DNA of 64,000 bases from Paralichthys olivaceus (Eukaryota > Chordata > Actinopteri > Pleuronectiformes > Paralichthyidae): positions 14,985,501-15,049,500 of the forward strand of contig NC_091099.1 of NCBI RefSeq assembly GCF_024713975.1, in the 5' to 3' direction. The position numbers and the translations under genes were made by a program. Positions 1 through 9,938 of this stretch are shown here, one piece after another (position 1 is the first letter of the stretch; each line of letters starts with the position of its first letter). The notes beneath the pieces were generated by a model that ran no database searches, had not been told where the DNA came from, and saw only the letters and a program-made list of their open reading frames with translations.

Positions 1-1
1 A

Positions 2-1472
2 GCTCATCAAAACGAGAAGGCGATAAAGGAGGAGTTTCAGAAGCTGCACCAGTTCCTCTGGGAGGAGGAGAAGACGCGGCTGAAGCTGCTCAAACAGGAA
101 GAGGAAGTCAAGACCCAGGTGATGTGTGAAAAGCTGGCAAACATCAAGGACCAGATCAAAAGAGTCACATCCATCATCAGGGACATGGAGGCAGCTCTGA
201 GAGGGAAGGATCTACCATTTCTGCAGGTACGGCTTCAGACGTCATTCACACAATATTATCACAGTTTACCTGAGCACTGGTGAAAAGAGGAAGTTCTGAA
301 CTCTGACTCCAAACCATAAACTGATCAAGTGGACAAAGGTTCAGAACATGTGCTATTTCTTAGGTCAATATATGGAAAAAAAAGTCTCACCACACCAACA
401 TACGCATGGACAAAAAAGCTAGAGTTGAGGGCACAGAGGTGTGTGCTCTCAGTAGAGCACACACCTCTGTCAAGGCCTGACTGTCCCCTCAATGATGATG
501 TTAAATATTCAAATAGTTTGAGATACTGGACTTAAGCTCATTCTATGTGTAATGAATCTAAAACCCACGCTTCATTAACAAGAAGTATTTCTCCACTTTC
601 TTTGTTCAAATAAAGGACTACAAGAAGACAAAGAAAAGGTATGCACAACCTCTGGTCTGCTAAAATCTGCTCCACATCTCCATCAGACAATCATCAGTAA
701 AATCAATCTAATGTTTCAGGGTCAAATGCAGCATCCGAGAGCCGGAGTGTATCAGAGACATACTGATAAACACTGCAAAGCATCTGGGGACGCTCAAGTT
801 CGGAATTTGTGAGAGTATGTCCAAGATATTTAAATATGGTGGGTGAACAACACGTTATAAAGTTTAAGTTGCTGATTCTGTTTGAATTTTCAATCTCCTG
901 AACATTATTTTTTACTTTCAGTTCCCATCACTCTGGACCCAAACACAGCCCACCCCAACTTAGAGTTCTCTGAAGAACTGACCTGTGTGCAGTACAGCAG
1001 GAGGCAGCTCCTCCCCGACAACCCTGAACGCTGCACCAGCCGCCTGTGTGTGCTCGGAGCCGCCGGCTTCACATCTGGAAGGCACACCTGGACAGTGCAG
1101 GTGGGCCAAAGCAAAGACTGGTACATCGGAGTGGCCCGAGAGTCCGTCCAGAGGAAGACCACCGTCTTCCTCAACCCTGCCGAGGGCTTCTGGGTGATGG
1201 GCCTGTGTAAGGGAGACTCGTTCTGGGCTGAGACCTCACCTCGCACCAAGCTGGTGTTGAAGCTGAGGCCTGAGAGGATCACTGTGGTGCTGGACTGCGA
1301 CAAAGGAAAGGTGGTGTTCATCAACGCTGCTGATATGACGACAATACACACATTCAGAGACAGATTTACAGAGAAGATTTTCCCCTACATCTCCACAGGA
1401 TTGTATGAGGAGGGGAAAGTCTCCAGCCCATTGACAATCTGTCCTCTGACCATAACTCTGGATGTAAAATAG
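2..1472 (+). CDS. TRIM/zinc-binding protein A33-like protein, C-terminal part (coiled coil plus PRY-SPRY); 5' end outside the window
   Basis: Four exons join in phase at 2-226, 616-638, 720-838 and 922-1472, giving 305 codons and a TAG-type stop at 1470-1472. The first exon is rich in Glu, Lys and Leu and is the end of the coiled coil. The 23-nt exon encodes DYKKTKK. The third is the linker. The last is a complete B30.2 domain: PRY motif LDPNTAHPNL, then WTVQVG, DWYIGVARES, GFWVMG and a C-terminal LDCDKGKVVF core. In this family RING and B-box domains precede the coiled coil and give E3 ubiquitin ligase activity; they would lie upstream of base 1, so ligase activity cannot be judged. The 882 ATG of the long reading frame is intronic and not the start. 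The family is greatly expanded in teleosts, so no one-to-one symbol is offered. Confidence 0.88.
433..470. repeat. Perfect inverted repeat, 17-bp arms with 4-base loop
   Basis: Bases 433-449 and 454-470 are exact reverse complements separated by CAGT. The hairpin lies in the TRIM-gene intron between the 2-226 and 616-638 exons. The rest of that intron shows nothing coding. It may be a small remnant of a transposon or a fold-back in the pre-mRNA; function is unknown. Confidence 0.9.
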
Positions 1473-1704
1473 ACTCATACAGGAGACACATCTCTGTACA
1501 AGCAATGAGGACACTGTTTGACAGAAGGAGTGTGAAAGCTTTTATATCTGACAAACGTAATTCACACAAGAAATTCAGCAGCAAACTGAATGACACCAGA
1601 TCATTGGAGTACAATGTATGTATCATTTATGACACAAGATTCTTTCAAATATTTGATTTGCTTAATTTTAGACACATTTCGAAATTAGATTGGATTCTGT
1701 GGCA
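1473..1704. other. Convergent 3' intergenic space between the TRIM-type gene and IGHMBP2
   Basis: Only 232 bases separate the TRIM stop (+) from the IGHMBP2 stop (-). Both 3' UTRs must lie in or across this stretch. I see no canonical AATAAA on either strand between the two stops, so polyadenylation may use variant signals or the UTRs may overlap. Confidence 0.6.
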
Positions 1705-4700
1705 TCAAGTGTCCTTTTCTTTGTTTTTGGTTTTCCTCTGTGATGCCATATCTTTCAGTTTAGAATCCAGTTTTCTTTGCAGATATGCTTTTTTATTAGG
1801 GTCCATGGATTTATCTTTCTTCCCGCTGCCGGCATAAAGAACGCCTTCTTTACTTATTCTCATCCGAGCATGAGACTTGGCTTTTTCTCCGCATCCATGA
1901 ACCTGAAAAAAAAAGGACCGATGAATAGATTTGTGGAAAAACACAACATTTCACACTTTCTGGATAAAAACTGTCACTTGTGGTGAAATATCAGTATACA
2001 CACATATTATTAGAGCTTGACGGATATGAACCTTTCACACATATCAGCATTCAGCTTATCAGCATTTATGAACTTTGTTTTGCAGAATAAAAAAGCAGAA
2101 GAGACATTAAATGTAATACTAATGTTTCTCTTGATTCAAATTGTATATATTTGTGTTGTCTTTTTGTTTATATTTATTAATAATTAAGTTTACCTGTAAA
2201 TATCGAGCCTCTATCACATTTCTGTCACAAGGGTTTGATAACGTCAAATTGTCAAACACGTATATCAGCCGATATATCAGTATCGACTAAAAATCCTTAT
2301 CAGTCGGTCTCTACTTATTTCTCAGAACCTCAAACCAACCACTACTTGGTAGCAGTTTGTTCCTCTTACCTCTGGTATATGATGACTGAGACAGTACTGT
2401 CTATTACAGAAAATACAGAGCTGTCCGAGGGTCAGCACAGACGCTTTACACTTGATGAAACTACACACACTTTCGGCCTTCACGACGGCGTTGATGAGTG
2501 TGTCAAAGTCATCGTCTAGAGCCGCGGCAGCAGCAATATCGCAGACGCCTGCCTTTGTTCGGTTCTTTCCTGGGAGAGAAATGACAAAGACGGCTTGTTA
2601 CTTCTGAGCCCAAAAATCCAGACAGAGATGTGCATATATTGTTTTTCATCATCTTGTGAGCACAACATTTTAAATATCACCCAATGACTTCAGTTAAAAA
2701 CATCCACTGTGATTAATAGAACTCAGCTAATCGAATTCTCACTTTGGAATCTCATAATGAAATTTTCATTGTCATTAGCAGGAATCTTCACCAACATTAA
2801 CACAAGGTAATAATCTTGTTCAAACAAGATATTTTTCCTTTGCACACAGGATATTCTTCATGTGGGAACAAGCTTATTATTTTTTCTCACACAAGATGAA
2901 AAATATCACCTGTGAGGACTTTAGGGGCTCAGTATGTTAAAGAAACAAAAGAGAATTCATTTGGCAGATGTTACATGTTACAAATGAGATGTTTTTAATC
3001 AAACCTTTGGTCTTCTTGGATATTTGGGCCTGAGCTGCTGGGATGCTGCTTTGTTGCTTTTTCTGTTGAGCGTGTTCTTGTCTTTTCTGCTGCTCCCTCT
3101 CCATTCGCTCTAAATGTAAACTTTTCAGATCGAATGCAGGCTGACGCTCACTTTGGGGATTGTGGCTCGTCTCCTCCTCCAGGATCGTCGTTTCCTCTTC
3201 CTTTTCTGCTTGTGTCGGCTCCTCGGCTGATGCTGACTCAAGGGGCCTGGACACACTGATGTACCGGTCTTTCCCCTCACCTTTGCTCTCATGCACAAGG
3301 CCCAGTTCCTCCGCAATCTGGTGGACCAGCAAGCGGTCATGAGAGTTGAAGGATGATGGGAATTGTAGTTCACTCTGATTTAGGTTCTTCAGAAAGCTCT
3401 CCACTTGCTCTCTGATCTCAGTGGCTCTGTTCTTGTTCTGTTCCATCTTTGTCTGCGTCGTTGTGCAGGATTTTGGGTGCTTCTCTGAACCAGCAGTACT
3501 TTCCTTCTTGCTGCTGTAGGTTGATTTCTTTTGTTCTTGCTTCATCTTGCTGGTAGACTGATCTTTGACCCTTTGTTTGGTTGATGTGGAGCTGGTGGTG
3601 GACACATTTGTGTCTTTGTGGTCACGGGTGTAATTCTGTGGCACGATATCCTGGATGTACTCAAAAGCTGTCCTGACCTCACCAAACTCAGTCATGTGAT
3701 CAATCAGGGACTTCAAGAAAGCATGATTCTTGACAGTCTGTGCGTCGCACACTAAAGCAATGTGGCGTCTCGCACGTGTAACAGCCACATTTATTCTTCT
3801 GTCCTCCGCCAGAAATCCAACTTCACCTAAAATTGAAAGAATAAAGACATATGTTTGTATAAATGTAGATTGATTCTGATGAAGTTCATTGTCTGAGGAA
3901 ACAGATACGACTTAAATAAGAGAAAGATAATACCTTTTCTATTGGATCGAACTAACGACAAAACCACAGCCTCTTTCTCTCTGCCCTGAAATCCATCCAC
4001 AGACTTTATCTCCAGCTCTGGATGCCTTGTAGACAGCTTCTGACGCAGAAGATCCACCTTTACACAGAAAGAAAATCAAATTTAACATTATTATTGTGTT
4101 TATAACATGGGTCCAGCAGTCGCAGTTGAGTACAGATATAATGCAATTCCTCAAGTTGGTGTCCTACCTGTAAATTGTAAGGGGCAATAACAGCTATGTC
4201 TCTGGCTTTAACTCCAGCTTCAGTCAAGGCCTTAACATGCAGATCAACAATGTCGACCTCACCTGAGGACACAGTGCACTCAGTTAGATCCCATACAAAT
4301 CAAACAGTAAAAACATTCTGTGTTTCAACAATAAAATAAGACTAACCTTGATTTCCTTTGGACTGCTCATCTGGGACCTCCATTTCACTCAGACCACAGC
4401 CTGACGTGTCGATCAGAAGGAGCGGCGTGCTGGTCTCGTCAACACAGGTCACTCCTGGTAGATCTCTGTTTGGTCAATGACAGCAAATTTAACAGGCATT
4501 AGAGTGAGTTATTATAAACTGGAATAGAAATATGAGATGTTTTCTATAACTAAGCTGCTTCTTACTTTAAAAGATGTCTCTCCACAGAGCTGTGAGCAGT
4601 CAGTCTTCCCTGGTACATCTCTTTGGAGGCCCAGTCCATGATGGCACTGTTCATGCGGTACTGAACCGTCAGCATACGCACCACCGAGTCCCCATACATC

Positions 4701-7514
4701 TGGATGAGTCTCTCCATAAGACTGAGGGACAAGCCTTTTGATGCAGCGCTGTGGGAAACAGAAGACAAACATATACCAAACAACCGAAAAAATATGTTTA
4801 CGAGATCTTTTAAAAGCCCTGAAAACAACCGTTTAGAGCTGTAACTAAATGTTACTAAAATGATTTAAGAGTTCAGTTGGAGAAGAGTGATATATTTCTG
4901 TTCACTGACTTTATTAGAACCTGAAAGGACAAATATGATCACAGATGTAGGTTATAGTCCTTTCACTTGTTTGATGTCAACCCTGGGAGTTGCTTTTTAA
5001 ATCATAAATAATAAAATGCTAGAGAAATGCTTTGGATCCCAAACCACTTTTTCAAGGGAAACATTTTGGCTGAAGACAATAATAAAAACTAAATCTTGAA
5101 TATAATTCTAAAAATAAAAAAAAAAAATAAAAACCTGATCTTTACGTTTGTGATTTGATAGTCGGTGGTAGCTGCTTGTAGTCCCCAGCCAGGATGCACT
5201 TCCGAGCCCGGAGGAGAGCTATCCAGCAGCTGCTCTCCAGGGCCTGAGCACACTCATCTATCACCACCCAATCAAAATGCTCTGCTGGAAGGAACTTCAG
5301 AGGGCCGTCATTACAGGCACCTGCAAATCCAGACAAACACTCTCTGATTGCCGTTCATCATCACTGCTACAACTGAAAAACCTTATCTTCACTTGAGTCC
5401 ATAACTGACCTGTGTTGGTTGATAAGACAACATCAGCACTTTTCAGGATCTGGGCGATGGCTGTTGCTTCCCTGGTCTTCAGCTCTTTTCTCAGCTCCCC
5501 TATTTCTCTTCTGAAATTGAACCGCTCTCCTTTCTCGTGTGTCTTCTTCTTCATTGCACTCTTGAAAATAAATAAATAAATAAAATATTACAAACCAGCC
5601 AAGGTGGCATAAACACTAGAAGGAGAACAGAGTAAAATACTTACAAAAGCTTTATCCATGTCTTTACGGATGTCAGTGATGATGTTTGCATTATCGCTCT
5701 GAGCGAGGATGGCATCCAGTGAATGTTTCTGAATGGACTCCAGCAGTCTGGCAGGGTGACCCAACCTCAGGACTTTGGCCTTACACCTTGCCAACCTCTC
5801 CACTAAATTATCCACAGCCACGTTGGATGAGGCACAGCACAGGATCTGCACGAACACAAGAACCAGATGAAAATGAACCAGTCTAGACAGAAATGATGCA
5901 ATGGCAAATACAGAAACGCTGACATGGACACATAAATATAACTAACTGATCAGTGGAGAAAAATGTTTCTTATTTAACACATTTAACTTCTCGCACCTTT
6001 TGGCCTTGTTTGACTGCTTGCAGGATTATTTCCACCACCGTGGTGGTTTTCCCAGTTCCAGGAGGTCCATGTATCACAGCTAACTCTCTCTGAGACAAAG
6101 CAAAGGACACAGCTTCTCTCTGGGATTCATCCAGATTCAGATTTGAGAATTCAACTTCATCTGATGACATTTAAAAGAAAAGTAACAAGAATTAGTCTCA
6201 TTGATTTGCAAGGTTTTGAAATTGGTGTTTACAGAGTGCTGCACAACGAGCTACTACATACTTGGCTGTGATTGAGCGGAGGGTTTTGAATCTCCAAAAA
6301 GAACATTGATCAGATTGGCTGCTGGTCCATTACCGTATCTGTTTAATGCATTCAAGGCTCTGCAAGCACAAAAACACACTTAAGTTGTTTTAAGGTTTCT
6401 CAGCAGACGTTTAGCTGTATGTGCTCAGTAAAGATGGTTACTCACTTTTTCATGCGTTTGTAGGTGACGTCATTTGCTAATTTTAAAAGGCTGTAAAGAG
6501 CATCTGTGTCAAAACTGAGCCCATCCTTTGAATCATCAAAAGCCACACTGATAGAGGTCTGGCTGACCCTCGTCACGATCCCTGTGCCAATCTGAGAGGC
6601 TGCGGTGCATCCACCCGCGTCATATAAGCCAACAATATCACCTGTAAAAAAAGACATTAGCACATTCAACAGAATTTGAAAACAAAGCCCCCAAATACAC
6701 ACATAAAATGTTGTATTTTTCTCACCAGGCCCAAAGCTGTTGCTCGGTAGAGATGAGAAACCAAGATGCTTTCTTGGCTCTAGGATGACGACTGTGCGTC
6801 CATACAAGCCTGTAGACTGACTTCCTATCTGCAGTTTCAGCAGGCAAACACCTTTATTTTGAAGATCCTTGAGAGAGATGTTCTCCTGCCATAACCTGGA
6901 GGCACAGAACAAGACTAATTTTACAGTCAACTGTCAATAATAGGATTTCATATTTTTATATTTTGTTTGGGAAACATTGAAGGTTAATGTCTGTGTTTCC
7001 AGTAAACCATTCCATGACCTATGTCTAGATATTTACCAATTCCACATAAAGGTCGGTATAGTTGTCTAGGAAACGCCTACACCACCAATAAAAAAAGATA
7101 AAGAACATCCTCTATGGTTCTGTGTCAAATCTGACGCTTAAATTCTACCGACTGCACCTGAATGACGCTGTCATGTCATTTGGTCATGTTATAAAAAGAC
7201 CATCTTCTTTGCATGCAGCCAAAAACTCATGACTCTGTGAATGCATACATCTGCATGTCCACTGTCAGCATGTGTCTTGGACTATATCCAGCCCATGATA
7301 AAATAAACTTGATGATATCAGGCTGATGATCAGGAATGGCATTATGGGAAGTGTAGGATCCAGAATCTATGGAGCTTGACTCATAGGAGGGACTAAAACT
7401 GTCATCGATATCACAGTCTGAATGTTATTTTACTTACCTGGTCTCCTCTATTTCAGCTTCTCTCTCCTCCTCTAGAAGCTCGAGTGTCTTCAACACAAAT
7501 TCTTCAACCGCCAT
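1705..7514 (-). CDS. ighmbp2: Immunoglobulin mu-binding protein 2, SMUBP2 DNA/RNA helicase (UPF1-like SF1B), complete, 15 coding exons, 990 aa
   Basis: Coding exons on the minus strand: 7438-7514, 6726-6895, 6446-6641, 6262-6359, 5997-6160, 5645-5845, 5410-5560, 5146-5320, 4566-4748, 4347-4465, 4168-4262, 3934-4057, 3005-3826, 2370-2569, 1705-1902. They total 2973 nt with every junction in phase; the human protein is 993 aa. Residues 212-219 are the Walker A motif [19 protein letters not shown] (about 371-381) is the Walker B/DE motif, QYRM is motif IV-like, and [12 protein letters not shown] and VAVTRARR are motifs V and VI. An R3H domain spans about 718-777 ([16 protein letters not shown]). 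An AN1 zinc finger begins at Cys894 and Cys899 and runs into the last exon ([12 protein letters not shown]). The family unwinds DNA and RNA 5' to 3', associates with ribosomes, and is mutated in human SMARD1/CMT2S. The first coding exon begins at an acceptor near 7520, so a noncoding exon lies upstream. No broken motif is seen. Confidence 0.97.
2010..2313. repeat. Degenerate short inverted-repeat element (hAT-MITE-like) in an IGHMBP2 intron
   Basis: The left end reads TAGAGCTTGACGGATAT. The right end reads ATCAGTCGGTCTCTA, whose reverse complement resembles the left end imperfectly. Between them is AT-rich sequence with ATATCAGCCGATATATCAG, a motif common in teleost elements of the kind ending in AGGGCTGACCGATATATCGG. 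It lies in the last IGHMBP2 intron (1903-2369). No coding capacity is visible. Confidence 0.55.
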
Positions 7515-7614
7515 CACTCACTATAAAGATAAAATGATTATAAATGTAAAAGCACAGTCCCCAAAACATGTCTGAACTAATTCATGGTTATCTGAGTAAT
7601 GAGGGTGAATCCCA

Positions 7615-7627
7615 CAGTAGTGGAAAG

Positions 7628-7668
<41 letters not shown>

Positions 7669-7735
7669 AGTTTTGAGGTGCTTTAACTTTACTTGAATAA
7701 TTTCTGTTTCTGTTACTTTATGTTTCCATTTTTCA
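7615..7735. repeat. (TA)n microsatellite inside a dispersed repeat fragment
   Basis: About 34 bases of alternating TA at 7632-7665 interrupt sequence of the type AGTGGAAAGTAACT ... TTTTGAGGTGCTTTAACTTTACTTGA. That flanking sequence looks like a widespread teleost repeat with runs of ACTTTACTTGAGTATTTCC. A more diverged relative may lie in CHID1 intron 1 (about 10630-10920). Both calls rest on remembered repeat sequence. Confidence 0.55.
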
Positions 7736-7859
7736 TGACATGGATTTATATTTATGTTCATGGTTTATATACTTGGTTATAATTATAAAGTTCTAATTCC
7801 TTTGAAAATCAGATAATCAGCCTCATACATCCAAGCTTGAAACCACATAAACCAATTTA

Positions 7860-9135
7860 TCTAGTTATCATATATCGTCTTACTCAGAATTTTTATCTGA
7901 ATTCTCTGAATTTCTATCAGAGCTAGTTCTTAGGACAGATAAAATCATTATAGTAGGTGATTTCAACATTCATGTAGATGTTGCCAACGACAGCCTTAGT
8001 TCAGCATTTAACTCAATAGAAATTCTGGACCGATATTCTATTATAGTCGGTGTTTATCTGATAAAACTGTGAATAAATTTAAAGAACTGCTTCCTTCTAG
8101 ACTTTCCTCTCAGCCATGTGTCAGTACAATACAGGAAAGTTGTCAAAACTTTACTCCCACATTAGTTGATAACTTTGTTAATAGTACAGCAGCCTCATTA
8201 AAAACAACCCTGACGCTGTCACCCCGTTAAAAGAAGAAGGTAAATCAGAGATTAGCTCCATGGTATAATTCTCAATTCTTAAAACAGACATCACTGAAGC
8301 TACAGAGGAAGTGGCTTTCCACCAATCAATATGACTTTCACCTAGCCTGGAAGGATAGCCTGATAAATTACAAGAAAGCACTTAGAAATGCCTGAACCTC
8401 TTATTATTCATTATTAATAGAATAATAAAAGAACAACCCCAGGTTCCTCTTCAGCTCTGTAGCCAGGCTGACAGAAAGTCACATCTCTACTGACCCATCT
8501 ATTCCTCTAACCCTGAGCAGCAATGATTTCATGAGCTTCCTTACAAATAAAATTATAACCATCAGGGATAAAATCCACCACCTCCTCCCAATGAATAGAT
8601 ATATTGTCTGGTCCTGAAAGCAAAGCACCAAAATTGAACCAATTTTCTTCTATTGATCTTCCTGAACTGACTCCATATTAAATCACATTAACATTTCTTT
8701 GTTAACCGGCTACGTACCACAAGCTTTTAAGATAGCTGTTATTAAACCTCTGCTTAAAAAGCCTATGCTTGATCCAGAGGTTTTAGACAATTACAGACTC
8801 ATATCTGCCCTGCTCATTTCAAAAATCCTAGAAAAGGCTGTTGCTAACCAGCTGTGTGATTACTTACATAGTAATAGTTTGCTGGAAATGTTTCAGTCAG
8901 GATTTAGAATCCATCACAGCACAGAGACAGCACTGCTGAAAGTCACTAATGGCATCAGATGATGGACTTGTCTCTGTACTCGTCCTGTCGGATCTCAGTG
9001 CAGCATTTGACACCAGAGATCACAGGATCTTGTTACAGACACTAGAACAACATACAGGATCAAAGGAGGAACGACGCCTGGTTATAGACGGCTCCACGTT
9101 GATCCTCTCAATCATTACCATTATGTTTATATGTA
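7860..9135 (+). mobile_element. Defective non-LTR retrotransposon (LINE, probably CR1/L2 group), internally deleted and frameshifted
   Basis: The element runs on the plus strand, opposite to IGHMBP2, inside that gene's first intron. Near 7935-8035 the reading frame IIIVGDFNIHVDV is the core of an apurinic/apyrimidinic endonuclease domain. Near 8699-8960 [17 protein letters not shown] and [15 protein letters not shown] are reverse-transcriptase N-terminal blocks. LSDLSAAFDTRDH (about 8985-9025) is RT motif A with the first catalytic Asp. Motif C (YADD-type) and the rest of RT are missing. Stops and frame changes separate the blocks, and the endonuclease-to-RT distance is too short, so this is a dead copy. 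The family call rests on recognition of the conserved phrases, not a search. Confidence 0.85.
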
Positions 9136-9239
9136 GTTAGTGACACACGTGAGCTGAGACGAGCACAGACACACGTGCTAACATGTTAGCTTGCTAACCT
9201 TACAACTCTCAGCCTTTTAACGTAGCTTCAGTGACTGCA

Positions 9240-9938
9240 CGCGACAATGTCACTCACCTGTTACTATTCATCTGAGGAGACACCGAGAGAGAGGAAACTC
9301 CTGACTAGTTCACGGAGCTGAACTCTGTTGTGTCCTCTGTTACCGGGGAGTTTGTTTATTGACACTTGTCTCTCTGGCTGAAAAAGAATCGTCTTCTTCT
9401 TCTATGTTCATTGGCGGCTAGCAACCAACGTCAAAGGCGCATTACCGCCATCTATCGGATCTGCCTCTTCTGCTGACTCCACATTCAAATTCAAAAACCT
9501 TTATTTACCCCTGGAGGGTAAAATTCTAATTCCCATAGAGCAAGACCCAAGTAAAAACAAGCCAGAAAACAAGGATGACATCAGTGTAAAGTCCACAGAC
9601 GTTTAAACACGCCACAGAAACCTCCCGGAAGTCTCCTCCACTTCTCGATCGCTCCGCAGCGTTTATTTTGAAAAGCCCAAAATGCGGAAGACGCCCAGCT
9701 CTGCTCCAGAAACACGTTGGACTAAGTTGTCAGTGAATCCGGCTCCAGTCGTTTATTATAACTTCGTGTTGACTCGGTCCGTCGGGATGAGTGGAGCCGC
9801 TGTGGCTCGTTGTTCTGTGTGATTCCAGAGACCATGCTGCTTTCTGATCAGTCAGTCAGGGAGGAAGCTGCAAACCTGCAGACCTGAGCGAAAACCCACC
9901 GATTCATCTGAGGGATCATTTCACTTCCTTCATCAGAC
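9240..9938. promoter_or_regulatory. Head-to-head promoter region of IGHMBP2 (-) and CHID1 (+)
   Basis: A minus-strand donor (GTGAG, bases 9253-9257) ends a noncoding first exon of IGHMBP2 at 9258. Its intron would run to the acceptor near 7521. CHID1 starts translation at 9939, with its 5' UTR probably beginning between about 9640 and 9750. The interval is locally richer in CpG (for example around 9640-9800) than its surroundings. A TE-derived piece sits in the middle (9390-9470), followed by CTTTATTTACCCCTGGAGGG near 9499-9520, another common teleost repeat phrase. No TATA box is obvious. The two start regions are a few hundred bases apart, so shared regulation is plausible but not shown. 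Confidence 0.6.
9390..9470. repeat. Short dispersed repeat, copy A (CTTCTTCTTCT ... ATTGGCGGCTAGCAACC)
   Basis: This piece aligns by eye with 33350-33425, sharing CTTCTTCTT, ATTGGCG-G-GGCAACC and GCATTACCGC in the same order and spacing. It is a frequent teleost interspersed fragment of uncertain class. Both copies here lie beside gene 5' ends. Confidence 0.65.

Noticed and set aside
905-1351. 148-codon antisense frame in the SPRY exon
   Set aside because: It is the shadow of a GC-rich coding exon, with no splice or homology support.
882-1472. ORF starting MNFQSPEHYFLLS as an independent SPRY protein
   Set aside because: The first 13 codons are intronic. The acceptor TTTCAG at 916-921 and phase place the exon start at 922.
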